This document shows positions 21,948 through 28,989 of a DNA stretch of 29,364 nt, in pieces. Made by a program: the position numbers and the translations under genes. The stretch comes from an uncultured Propionibacteriaceae bacterium (GTDB lineage: Bacteria > Actinomycetota > Actinomycetes > Propionibacteriales > Propionibacteriaceae). Within the stretch, counting starts at the first letter, position 1. Each line of letters begins with the position of its first letter. The notes below the pieces were generated by a model. That model was given only the letters and a program-made list of their open reading frames with translations. It did not search any database and had not been told where the DNA came from. Where the stretch lies: contig CALLVV010000048.1 in the NCBI GenBank assembly GCA_938012815.1, forward strand, positions 1 through 29,364, written 5' to 3'.

Positions 21948-23609
21948 TCAGATGCTCTCGGGGCTGATGGCCTGACGAATGGTCTTGATCTGGTTCCACC
22001 GCTCGTCGTCGATCTGGTAGCCGGTCTGCGGGCCGTGGTAGTCGTTGGGCGAGTTCACGGCCGAGATCACGTTGAAGTCGGCGTCGAAGATCGCGGAGGT
22101 GTGCAGGTAGTCGCCCGCGACGCGGCGCTTCAGCAGGTTGAACACCGCCTGGGCGACGTCCTCGAAACCGCCTCGCGACAGCGCCTTGGCCACGTCCACC
22201 CCGGTGACCTCGCGGTTCATCATGTCCTCGGCGGCCTTCAGGTCCTCGACGACGTTGCGTTTGGGCATGTCATCGGAGCTGTGGGCGTAGGTGGCGGCCT
22301 CCACCTCGGCGTCGGTGATGGCCGGCAGCCCCAGCTCGTCGAAGACGGCCTGCAGGGCGCGGGCGGCCTTGCGGCGCACCGCGATGACGTCCTCCTCCAG
22401 GACGGGGGTGAGGCCGCCGTCGACGCGTAGGTCGCGCTGGATGATGTTCCAGTCGTCGAAGTCCTCGGCATCCCAGTTGGAGCCCGCGAACATGTTGTCC
22501 TTGTTCGGGGTGGAGGAGTAGCCGGAGCAGATGAAGTCGGTGCCGGGCACGAACTGCATCAGCGACCGCGACACCCGGCGCAGATCGGAGTGGGTGAAGG
22601 TCTGGTCGTTGCTGGAGGCGCATTCGAGGTCCAGCATGGTGGCGATCAGGTTCTCGGCCAGCACGGCGCGGATGCCGCCGGGCACGCCCGCGGGCACACC
22701 GATGCAGCTGACGGAACCGTTCTGGGTGCCCTGCGAGCCGGCGGCCTTCGTCACGAACAGGCAACGGGCCTCCAGGTACAGCATGGACTTGCCCTCGGCG
22801 TAGCCCATCTGCACCTCGGATCCGGTGCCGGAGGTGAAGCGCATCTTCAGGCCGCGGGAGGCGTAGCTGGAGGCCAGGAAGGCCTTCGACCAGGGGGTGT
22901 CGTCGCCGTCCATGAACACCGCCTCGGTGCCGTAGACGGACACGGTCTCGGCGTAGGCGGTCAGTCCGCGCATGCCGAGCTGCAGCTCGGTGGCCTCCTC
23001 GACCGCGCACTGGGTGAGGATGCCGGGGCGGCCCGTCTGGGCGCCGACCAGCAGCGCCAGCGCGTTGAACGGGGCGTAGCGGACCACGCCGACGGTGGTT
23101 TCCTGCTCGGCGAAACCGCGCAGCGCGGCCTCGGCGGAGTCGGCGGTGATCTGCACGGGGTTGTCAGCGACGTTGGTGACGTGGCACTGGTTGGCGGGCT
23201 GCTTGCGGGCACGCAGTTTCGTGACCGCCATCATCATCTCCAGCACGCTCATGTTGCCGACGACCTCGGTGAGTTTCGCCGGGGTCATGGCGGTGGTCAG
23301 CGGGATGATCTCGGTGCGGGGCACGTTGATGTCGCACAGCATGCGGGCCACCTGGAGGGAGTCGATGGCCATGGCCTTCTCCGCCAGCTCCAGGTTGATG
23401 CCGTAGTCGGCGACGAAGGTGTCGATCATGTCGAACTGGTCGCGGGTCTTGCCGTCGAGCTCGGTCACGAGCCCGTTGGTCAGTGTGATCGACGGTTTCG
23501 GGTCGTTGGGGGAGTCCATGGCGATGAGGCCAACCTCTGGCCATTCGCTGACGAACCCGTCCTGGTTCACGGGGCGCGCGTCGAGCGCCTCAAACCTCTT
23601 GGAACGCAT
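21948..23609 (-). CDS. pduC: Propanediol dehydratase large subunit PduC
   Basis: The product is 553 aa against 554 in Salmonella. It is the catalytic TIM-barrel subunit that, with adenosylcobalamin and a potassium/calcium ion, turns 1,2-propanediol into propanal. Sequence agreement with classical PduC is obvious throughout: MRSKRFEALDARPVNQDGF at the start, ETTVGVVRYAPFNALALLVG, DGDDTPWSKAFLASSYASRG, MGYAEGKSMLYLEAR, QNGSVSCIGVPAGVPGGIRA and CASSNDQTFTHSD (substrate and B12 contacts). The enzyme may also accept glycerol, but the locus matches a propanediol type. It lies between pduB (11-base gap) and pduD (8-base gap). Confidence 0.98.
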   Translation of the reverse strand: MRSKRFEALDARPVNQDGFVSEWPEVGLIAMDSPNDPKPSITLTNGLVTELDGKTRDQFDMIDTFVADYGINLELAEKAMAIDSLQVARMLCDINVPRTEIIPLTTAMTPAKLTEVVGNMSVLEMMMAVTKLRARKQPANQCHVTNVADNPVQITADSAEAALRGFAEQETTVGVVRYAPFNALALLVGAQTGRPGILTQCAVEEATELQLGMRGLTAYAETVSVYGTEAVFMDGDDTPWSKAFLASSYASRGLKMRFTSGTGSEVQMGYAEGKSMLYLEARCLFVTKAAGSQGTQNGSVSCIGVPAGVPGGIRAVLAENLIATMLDLECASSNDQTFTHSDLRRVSRSLMQFVPGTDFICSGYSSTPNKDNMFAGSNWDAEDFDDWNIIQRDLRVDGGLTPVLEEDVIAVRRKAARALQAVFDELGLPAITDAEVEAATYAHSSDDMPKRNVVEDLKAAEDMMNREVTGVDVAKALSRGGFEDVAQAVFNLLKRRVAGDYLHTSAIFDADFNVISAVNSPNDYHGPQTGYQIDDERWNQIKTIRQAISPESI

Positions 23610-23620
23610 CAGATCGGTCC

Positions 23621-24433
23621 TCAGATGTAGGGGGTCGTGGTGGATTCGGGCGTGGCGCCGAGCGCACCGAGGAGGGGGATGCCCACCTCGCGGGCGGCGA
23701 TGATGGCCTGCCGGACGGCGCCCGAATCGCCGCTCAGGAAGGAGATGACCTCGTTGGAGAAGCTGGTTCCGCCGGCGGGGCTGGCGTAGCCGATGACGTC
23801 GACGGTGGCTGCCTTGACGGCGGTGTCGGCCAGGACGACGCCGATGCCGGCGGGGGCGCCGACGGTGATGCCGAAGGCCTTGCCGATCGGGGCGCCGAAG
23901 GCCTTGTTGAGGGCGTAGGAGGCGCGGGCGGTGTACTGGAATTCCAGGTGGCCCGCGTCGTTGCCGTAGACGTCACCGAAGGTGCGGTCCAGCTCGCCGA
24001 GGGCCACCTCGACGGCACGGCGGGCGTCGGAGACGTCCTCGGCGCCGAAGATGATCAACGAACCGTGACCGGCGCCGCCCTTGGTGTCGCGGGGAAGCTC
24101 GATGGTCAGGATCTCGGAATTGGTGGCCTTGACGGCCTCGTCGGCGGCGAAGATGTGCGGGCCGGCGCCGGTGCGGGCGCCGAGGATCCCGATGGAGCGG
24201 AAGTCCTTCTCCAGTTTCATCATCGCGCGCAGCTTCGGGTCGACGTTGGCGATGACCATGCCGATGGTGTCCCCCAGGACGTTGGTGCCGACGAACTCGG
24301 TCACGGCGGGAAGGACCCCGGCAGCGGGCGTGGGTGCGGGTGCCGGCGCGGGAGCGGTGGACGGCGCGGGGGCGTCGCCACCCATCTTCTTGACCACCTC
24401 GGCCAAGACCTTGTTGATCAGTTCCTCAGACAT
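23621..24433 (-). CDS. pduB: Trimeric shell protein PduB (tandem BMC-T)
   Basis: The product is 270 aa, the size of full-length PduB. It has two BMC domains in tandem and forms trimers that make up a large share of the shell. Residues 1-18 (EELINKVLAEVVKKMGG) form an amphipathic helix, followed by an Ala/Pro linker (19-39). In Salmonella the PduB N-terminal extension, absent from the shorter PduB', joins shell to enzyme core. Core motifs include EFVGTNVLGDTIGMVIANVD, GAGHGSLIIFGAEDVSDARR and a C-terminal ISFLSGDSGAVRQAIIAARE. An in-frame internal start that could yield a PduB' form is not evident. It lies 11 bases from each neighbour. Confidence 0.95.
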   Translation of the reverse strand: MSEELINKVLAEVVKKMGGDAPAPSTAPAPAPAPTPAAGVLPAVTEFVGTNVLGDTIGMVIANVDPKLRAMMKLEKDFRSIGILGARTGAGPHIFAADEAVKATNSEILTIELPRDTKGGAGHGSLIIFGAEDVSDARRAVEVALGELDRTFGDVYGNDAGHLEFQYTARASYALNKAFGAPIGKAFGITVGAPAGIGVVLADTAVKAATVDVIGYASPAGGTSFSNEVISFLSGDSGAVRQAIIAAREVGIPLLGALGATPESTTTPYI

Positions 24434-24444
24434 TGTTCACTCTC

Positions 24445-24723
24445 CTACTTGGCCTGGGCGGGGAGGATCTTCTCGACGTCGTTGTGGGGGCGCGGGATCA
24501 CGTGGACGCTGATGAGCTCGCCCACCCGCTCCGCCGCCGAGGCGCCCGCGTCGGTGGCGGCCTTGACCGCGCCGACGTCGCCGCGCACCAGCACGGTCAC
24601 GAGGCCGGCACCGATCTTCTCGCTGCCCACCAGGGACACATTCGCGGACTTGACCATGGCGTCGGCGGCCTCAACCGCTCCGACATAGCCCTTCGTCTCG
24701 ACCATTCCGAGCGCTTCCTGCAT
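24445..24723 (-). CDS. pduA: Hexameric shell protein PduA (BMC-H), first gene of the main operon
   Basis: The product is 92 aa from ATG 24723, preceded by AAGGAG on the minus strand; residues further upstream in the frame are leader sequence. The protein is one BMC domain: MQEALGMVETKGYVGAVEAA at the start, VRGDVGAVKAATDAGASAAE in the middle and HVIPRPHNDVEKILP at the end. PduA hexamers form the main pores for propanediol entry. The pore loop reads KIGAGL, so the residue equivalent to Ser40 of Salmonella PduA is Ala39. It is nearly identical to the PduJ of this locus. It is the first gene after the divergent control region. Confidence 0.95.
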   Translation of the reverse strand: MQEALGMVETKGYVGAVEAADAMVKSANVSLVGSEKIGAGLVTVLVRGDVGAVKAATDAGASAAERVGELISVHVIPRPHNDVEKILPAQAK

Positions 24724-24753
24724 GCTGACTCCTTCGTCGTTGGTCCTAGCGAC

Positions 24754-24772
24754 AGGCAGTTTGGACCTGCCT
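24754..24772 (-). other. Hairpin in the pduA leader
   Basis: AGGCAG at 24754-24759 and CTGCCT at 24767-24772 form a 6-bp stem with a 7-base loop, at the predicted 5' end of the pduA transcript. It could stabilise the message or affect initiation. It is too small to be a riboswitch. Confidence 0.4.
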
Positions 24773-24777
24773 TTGCC

Positions 24778-24806
24778 ACCATAGGGCCGGTTCGGATACA
24801 CAGTTT
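24778..24806 (-). promoter_or_regulatory. Predicted promoter of the main pdu operon
   Basis: On the minus strand TATGGT (24783-24778) is a good -10 box, and AAACTG (24806-24801), 17 bases upstream, is a poor -35 box. A weak -35 fits a promoter needing an activator, here presumably PocR. The start point would be near 24771, leaving a leader of about 50 bases. Confidence 0.5.
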
Positions 24807-24823
24807 CTCCCGGTTGTTACACA
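24797..24823. promoter_or_regulatory. Candidate PocR operator: direct repeats 21 bp apart
   Basis: TACACA occurs at 24797-24802 and 24818-24823, exactly 21 bp (two helical turns) apart. Each is preceded by CCGGTT at a similar distance (24787 and 24810). On the pduA strand the repeats read TGTGTA. Two same-orientation half-sites at 21 bp next to a weak -35 box are typical of AraC-family activators, and PocR is one, encoded in the divergent operon. Confidence 0.5.
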
Positions 24824-24849
24824 TTCTTGCTCCGGGAATGTGCTCGACG

Positions 24850-24878
24850 TTGAACCCTGCAGGAAGTGGTTCTATCGT
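24850..24878 (+). promoter_or_regulatory. Predicted promoter of the pduU-V-pocR-pduQ operon
   Basis: TTGAAC at 24850-24855 and TATCGT at 24873-24878 are separated by 17 bases. The start point would be near 24885, just ahead of the AGAGGAG ribosome site at 24890-24896 and the pduU ATG at 24903. The TACACA repeats lie about 30 bases upstream of the -35 box, so PocR could act on both promoters. Confidence 0.5.
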
Positions 24879-24902
24879 GAGGACATCCCAGAGGAGCGAT
24901 TG

Positions 24903-25256
24903 ATGACCGAGCTGACCGACAAGACGCGCATCATCCAGGAGTTCGTGCCTGGCAAGCAGGTCACGCTCGCCCACGTGATAGCCAACCCCGATCCGCACCT
25001 GTACCCGAAGATCGGTCTGCCCGCGGGAAGCAGTGGGGCCATCGGGGTGCTGACCATCACGCCGGGTGAGGCCGCCGTGATCGCTGCCGACATCGCCACC
25101 AAGTCGGCGGGAGTCGAGCTGGCCTTCGTCGACCGCTTCTCCGGGTCACTGCTCATCACCGGCCGGCTGGCCGATGTCGAGTCCTCCGTCACGGGGATCG
25201 TCACCACCCTGCAGGCCATTCTCGGGTTCACCCCCGCACCGTTGACCAGGACATGA
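24903..25256 (+). CDS. pduU: Circularly permuted shell protein PduU (EutS family)
   Basis: The product is 117 aa from ATG 24903, with AGAGGAG six bases upstream. PduU and EutS are BMC-H proteins with permuted strand order and an N-terminal beta barrel that plugs the pore. The family signature RIIQEFVPGKQVTLAHVIAN lies at 9-28, followed by GAIGVLTITPGEAAVIAADI and LAFVDRFSGSLLITGRLADV. The size matches (116 aa for Salmonella PduU). In Salmonella, PduU binds the N-terminus of PduV, and pduV follows here eight bases later. Confidence 0.96.
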   Translation: MTELTDKTRIIQEFVPGKQVTLAHVIANPDPHLYPKIGLPAGSSGAIGVLTITPGEAAVIAADIATKSAGVELAFVDRFSGSLLITGRLADVESSVTGIVTTLQAILGFTPAPLTRT

Positions 25257-25264
25257 CGTAGGAC

Positions 25265-25702
25265 ATGAGGTCGATCCTGTTGGTCGGCAGCATCGGAGCC
25301 GGCAAGACGACGTTCAGGCAGCGCCTCCAGGGGCTGCCCATCGAATACGCCAAGACCCAGGCCATCGAGACCTTCGCCTCCGCCATCGACACCCCGGGCG
25401 AGTACCTGGAGGTGGGGCGCTACAAGCACGCCCTGATGCTGGCCTCCTACGATGTGGACGTGGTGGTGCTGGTGCAGTCCGCAGCCAGCGACGAGACCCG
25501 TTTTCCGCCGGGGTTCGCCACCACTTTCAACCGCGAGGTGCTGGGGGTCGTCACCCACACCGGGGTGGCCACCGAGGCGCAGGTCCACGACGCCGTCGAC
25601 CACCTGGCGCGGGCCGGGGCCCACCAGATCGTGGCGGTCGACTCGATCACGGGCAAGGGATTCAAACGCGTGCAGGAGGTGTTGTGCCGGACTTCATCGT
25701 GA
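25265..25702 (+). CDS. pduV: PduV/EutP-family P-loop GTPase-like protein
   Basis: The product is 145 aa. The P-loop GSIGAGKTT (8-16) and the switch-type DTPGEY (42-47) mark the EutP/PduV family of small Ras-like proteins. The base-specificity loop is less clear, with AVDSITGKG near the C-terminus. In Salmonella PduV sits on the outside of the compartment through PduU and affects its movement or distribution; EutP of ethanolamine operons acts as an acetate kinase. Either activity is possible, and a kinase would be useful because pduW is absent. The gene overlaps pocR by 19 bases. Confidence 0.92.
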   Translation: MRSILLVGSIGAGKTTFRQRLQGLPIEYAKTQAIETFASAIDTPGEYLEVGRYKHALMLASYDVDVVVLVQSAASDETRFPPGFATTFNREVLGVVTHTGVATEAQVHDAVDHLARAGAHQIVAVDSITGKGFKRVQEVLCRTSS

Positions 25703-27036
25703 ACCCTGCCGCGGGCGGCGCGGCCGCCACCCTGGACCTGCGCAACCTCATCGACGTCGAGGAGCTGCAGCGCATCCAGGACGACTTCGCCACCTCCACC
25801 GGGTTGGCGATGATCACCGTCGACTCCATGGGCCGTCCCGTCACGGAGGCATCGCGGTTCAGCACCTTGTGCCAGTACCTGCGCCGCGACCCCGCGATCC
25901 GCGCCAAGTGCTACAGCTGCGACGCCCACGGCGGGCTGCAGAGCGCCATCGAGGGACGCCCGGTCGTGTACCGGTGTCACGCGGGCCTGGTGGACTTCTC
26001 GGTCTCGATCATGTGGGGTGCGCAGTACCTGGGTGCTGTGATGGCCGGGCAGGTGCTGCTCACCGAGGGGCAGCAGCAGCTCCAGCAGATCGTGGGTGCC
26101 TCGGAGGTGTTGGAACACGCGGAGACCGCGAAGCTGCTGGACCAGGTGGCTGTGGTCGACCTCGGCAAGCTGCAGGCCGCGGCCAACGAGATCGTCGGGT
26201 TGGCGAACGCGAAACTCGGCTCCACTCTCGGTAAGGCGGACTTCGCGGTCGCGGTGGCGGGTACGGTGCTGGGCAGGCTCGGCAGGATCCCGGACCCGAG
26301 CGGCAACGCGGCGCTCGCCCCGCTGCTGGCGGGCATCCGGAAACCGCTGCCGCTGATCCCCGTCGAGTCGGTGAAGCGACGGATCTCGCTGGAGGCCCCG
26401 GTGGTGGCCCGCAACGTCGCGCAGGGCAACGCGGCCGCGAACCTGGAGCTGCTCGGCGACTACCTGGATCATCTGCTGCCGCGCTGGAGCCAGAAGGTGG
26501 ATCCGAAGGAGCTGTCCGAGTACGAGGACATGATGATAGGCATCGCCACCAGCGAGGCCGTGCAGTTCGGGCGCGACATCTCCCAGATCGTCACCCGCCA
26601 TCGGGGACGCAGGCGCGGCCCGATGAACCGCTACGAGTGCCAGGTGTACTGCGAGAAACTGCTGATCCGCGTCCACGACCTCCTCGAGCCCGCATCCCGG
26701 GGTGGGGAACGCAACCTGACGACGCTGCTCAACGAGATCGAGAAGAATCCCTCGTCGTTCCTGACGCTGCACAAGGCGGCCTCCTACCTGACGTGGTCGG
26801 AGTCGCACTTCGCCAGGAAGTTCAAGGAGCGCACCGGTTCCAGCTTCATCCACTACGTGACCGCGAAGCGACTGGAGCGCGCGAAGTTCGTGTTGGTCCA
26901 CACCGACAAACCGGTGCTCAGGATCGCCGCGGAGCTGGATTTCACGCCGCTGAACTATTTCTCGCGGCAGTTCAAGAAGCACATCGGGGTGACCCCGTCC
27001 GAGTACCGCAGGGAACATTCCGGGAGGGCGGCATGA
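25684..27036 (+). CDS. pocR: PocR, AraC-family activator of the pdu genes
   Basis: The product is 450 aa from GTG 25684; the AGGAGGT at 25674-25680 decides the start despite a short spacer. The N-terminal PocR sensory domain (about 20-170) is recognised from LRNLIDVEELQRIQDDFATS, the four cysteines at 63, 76, 79 and 98 in the CQYLRRDP, KCYSCDAHGG and RCHAGL segments, and WGAQYLGAVMAGQVLL. This PAS-like domain is thought to bind simple diols such as propanediol. The C-terminal 100 residues are an AraC DNA-binding domain with two helix-turn-helices (LHKAASYLTWSESHFARKFK and VLRIAAELDFTPLNYFSRQF). The last codons overlap the 56-aa ORF as ATGA. It probably activates both divergent pdu promoters. 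Confidence 0.94.
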   Translation: MPDFIVNPAAGGAAATLDLRNLIDVEELQRIQDDFATSTGLAMITVDSMGRPVTEASRFSTLCQYLRRDPAIRAKCYSCDAHGGLQSAIEGRPVVYRCHAGLVDFSVSIMWGAQYLGAVMAGQVLLTEGQQQLQQIVGASEVLEHAETAKLLDQVAVVDLGKLQAAANEIVGLANAKLGSTLGKADFAVAVAGTVLGRLGRIPDPSGNAALAPLLAGIRKPLPLIPVESVKRRISLEAPVVARNVAQGNAAANLELLGDYLDHLLPRWSQKVDPKELSEYEDMMIGIATSEAVQFGRDISQIVTRHRGRRRGPMNRYECQVYCEKLLIRVHDLLEPASRGGERNLTTLLNEIEKNPSSFLTLHKAASYLTWSESHFARKFKERTGSSFIHYVTAKRLERAKFVLVHTDKPVLRIAAELDFTPLNYFSRQFKKHIGVTPSEYRREHSGRAA

Positions 27037-27203
27037 CCAGGCCCCGCCCCTCGGTGCACCTTCTCCGCTGGATGATCCGCGCCGCCAGCGAGGCGGGGAA
27101 ACCGGGTCGGGAGGCGCCGACCGTGGACCCGGCCGACCTGCGGGAGAATCCCGCGGGCGAGGGGACAAGAACAGAGACACAGGAGAACAGGAGCAGGGCA
27201 TGA
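27033..27203 (+). CDS. 56-aa ORF locked between pocR and pduQ
   Basis: ATG 27033 overlaps the pocR TGA and the ORF's own TGA (27201-27203) overlaps the pduQ ATG at 27200, both as ATGA. An exact double overlap is strong evidence for a translated, coupled gene, as used throughout this locus. The product starts MTRPRPSVHLLRWMIRAASE, a possible amphipathic helix (Val, Leu, Leu, Trp, Met, Ile), followed by a polar, Pro/Glu/Arg-rich, probably disordered part. I recognise no family. The end of the ORF supplies a purine-rich stretch (AGGAGAACAGGAGCAGG) as ribosome site for pduQ, so it may be partly a leader. Possible roles are a targeting adaptor for PduQ or a pure coupling cistron. Confidence 0.55.
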   Translation: MTRPRPSVHLLRWMIRAASEAGKPGREAPTVDPADLRENPAGEGTRTETQENRSRA

Positions 27204-28303
27204 GGGAGTTCCGGCTGGCCACCAGGGTGCGGCTGGGCACGGAGGCGCTGGAGGCGCTCGACGAGTTCCACGGGAGGCCGGTGCTCCTCGTGACCGACGA
27301 CTTCCTGGCCACCACCGGGGTGTACCGGAAGGTGGTCGACAGACTCGGTGAGCGGGTGACGACGTTCACGGGTGTGAAACCGAACCCCACCACCTCCGAG
27401 ATCGGCGCTGGGGTGTCGGTCTACCTGAAGGCCGGCCCCGACGTGGTCGTCGCCTATGGGGGCGGGTCGGTGATGGATGCCGCGAAGGTGATGCACAAGG
27501 CCGCCCTCGATGCCGGTTTCGGGGCGCCGGAGGGGATCGTCGCGATCCCCACCACCAGCGGGTCGGGGTCGGAGGTGACGTCGTTCGCCGTGGTCACCGA
27601 CGAACAGACGCACACGAAGGTCCCGATCGCCTCCAGCGAGCTGGTGGCGGGGCTGGCCATTCTGGACCCGGAGGCCGTGGTCGGGGTGCCGCCGCACATC
27701 ACCGCCGACTCCGGCATGGACGTGCTCACCCACGCCACGGAGGCGTACGTGGCGTTGGAGGCCTGCGACTTCTCCGACGCGCTGGCGGAGAAGGCCGTCG
27801 AGCTGGTGTTCGGGAACCTGGAACGCTGCTACACCCACGGCGACGACCTGGAGGCCCGCTCCCACATGCACAACGCGTCCTGCATGGCTGCGATGGCCTT
27901 CGACAACGTCGGCCTGGGTATCGTCCATTCGCTGGCGCACGCGCTGGGTGGCCGCTACCCGATCGCGCACGGACGGTTGAACGCGCTGCTGCTGCCGCAC
28001 GTCATCGAGTTCAACGCCGCCCGCAGCGACCGCGCCGCCGAACGCTACGCCCGCCTGGGCAGGCTGCTGCAACCCTCGGCGAGGGGCCGGGCGGCGGTGA
28101 CGTCGCTGATCGGTGCGGTCGAACGGTTGAGGTCGAGGCTGGGCATCCCGTCGCGGCTGAGCGACCTGGAGGTCGCCTCTTCCGACCTGCGTCGCGACGA
28201 GGACGGCCTGGTGGCCGTGGCCCTCGCCGATGGCTGCACCACGACCACCCCGGTGGCGCCCTCGCCCGACGACCTGAAGGGCATCCTGCGCAGGATCGCG
28301 TGA
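27200..28303 (+). CDS. pduQ: Iron-containing 1-propanol dehydrogenase PduQ
   Basis: The product is 367 aa, the size of PduQ (about 370). It reduces propanal to 1-propanol and regenerates NAD+ for PduP. The NAD-binding GGGSVMDAAK lies at 87-96 and the conserved PTTSGSGSEVT at 117-127. The metal ligands match the iron-ADH pattern: Asp174 and His178 (DVLTH), then His243 and His257 at 14-residue spacing (GIVHSLAHALGG and PIAHGRLNA). Ribosome-site bases come from the end of the 56-aa ORF. The enzyme has no encapsulation extension, as in Salmonella. It is the last gene of the divergent operon; no clear terminator was found after it. Confidence 0.94.
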   Translation: MREFRLATRVRLGTEALEALDEFHGRPVLLVTDDFLATTGVYRKVVDRLGERVTTFTGVKPNPTTSEIGAGVSVYLKAGPDVVVAYGGGSVMDAAKVMHKAALDAGFGAPEGIVAIPTTSGSGSEVTSFAVVTDEQTHTKVPIASSELVAGLAILDPEAVVGVPPHITADSGMDVLTHATEAYVALEACDFSDALAEKAVELVFGNLERCYTHGDDLEARSHMHNASCMAAMAFDNVGLGIVHSLAHALGGRYPIAHGRLNALLLPHVIEFNAARSDRAAERYARLGRLLQPSARGRAAVTSLIGAVERLRSRLGIPSRLSDLEVASSDLRRDEDGLVAVALADGCTTTTPVAPSPDDLKGILRRIA

Positions 28304-28381
28304 GGGGTTGGCCACGGAAACCGGCGGTTCGCACCTGCGACTGTTTCAGGCGAGCGGGTAGGTTGGGCGTGAGGAGACGGG

Positions 28382-28711
28382 ATGACGAACGAAGCGCGGG
28401 TGTATTTCCGGGACGTCAAGCCCTACGAGGTGCCCGGAAGCCTGGATGAGTTGCGGGGTCCCGTCGGGGGAGTCGTCGAGTTGCGCCATTCGGTGCTGTG
28501 GGCGCCGGGGGACGGGCGTGTCGACCTTGATGAGCCCGGCGGTGTGGGGATCGCCTACCGTGCAGTGCTGTCCGAGGGCACCGTCGCGGACCATACGGCG
28601 GTGCTCAACCGGGCCCGGCTGATCGAGGTCTGGGATGAGCTGCTGCTTCCTCGGCGTGTCCGGGAACTGTGGGAGGAACGCTTCCCTGGGCTGCGCCAGG
28701 CGGCCGTGTGA
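28382..28711 (+). CDS. Small protein, antitoxin-like partner of an AbiEii-type unit
   Basis: The product is 109 aa with GAGGAG at 28371-28376 as ribosome site and TAGGTT at 28359-28364 as a likely -10 box. I recall the sequence pattern (VGGVVELRHSVLWAPG, RAVLSEGTVADHTAVLNRAR, LLPRRVRELWEERFPGL) from small actinobacterial proteins that are encoded directly before nucleotidyltransferase (AbiEii-type) toxins. On that memory it is tentatively an antitoxin. No DNA-binding motif is obvious. It overlaps the next gene by four bases (GTGA). Confidence 0.6.
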   Translation: MTNEARVYFRDVKPYEVPGSLDELRGPVGGVVELRHSVLWAPGDGRVDLDEPGGVGIAYRAVLSEGTVADHTAVLNRARLIEVWDELLLPRRVRELWEERFPGLRQAAV

Positions 28712-28989
28712 GCCTCGGGAGTGATGCGCAACGGGAGGTGACCCGGATCGCGCTCAACGGCGTCGATGCCATCCGCAGGGCAGGTGTGTTCACCAACGAT
28801 GAACTGATTGCCGCGGCAGCGCAGCGAGATGCTGGTTTCGAGATCGGAATGTTCGCGACCCAACTCGATGCCGTACGGCGCATCACGCACCGGGACGTGG
28901 TCTCGTGCGGGGCCTCGGCCGATGACCTGGAGACGGTGAAGGAACGAACAATCAGATGGGCGGCACAGTTGCGAGAAGAGCCGTCATAG
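28708..28989 (+). CDS. Short downstream partner, possibly an internally deleted AbiEii-like toxin
   Basis: The product is 93 aa from GTG 28708, which overlaps the preceding TGA (GTGA). The first residues (AQREVTRIAL) resemble the start of AbiEii-type nucleotidyltransferase toxins. The rest (FTNDELIAAAAQRDAGFEIG, then TVKERTIRWAAQLR) resembles their last 70 residues. The middle, which would hold the GS...DxD catalytic motif, is missing, while the reading frame is intact. I infer an in-frame deletion from memory of the family; without a database search it may instead be an unrelated small protein. A 29133-29178 hairpin lies downstream. Confidence 0.5.
   Translation: MSLGSDAQREVTRIALNGVDAIRRAGVFTNDELIAAAAQRDAGFEIGMFATQLDAVRRITHRDVVSCGASADDLETVKERTIRWAAQLREEPS

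Noticed and set aside
24724..24902. Cobalamin riboswitch ahead of the pdu operon
   Set aside because: The divergent gap is only 179 bases and must hold two promoters. No B12-box-like conserved sequence was seen and only a 6-bp hairpin is present, so there is no room for the roughly 200-base element.
25684..28303. Long minus-strand frames over pocR and pduQ (648 and 447 residues)
   Set aside because: Both are antisense to genes with catalytic or DNA-binding motifs and read as His/Arg/Gln/Gly-rich mirror translations.
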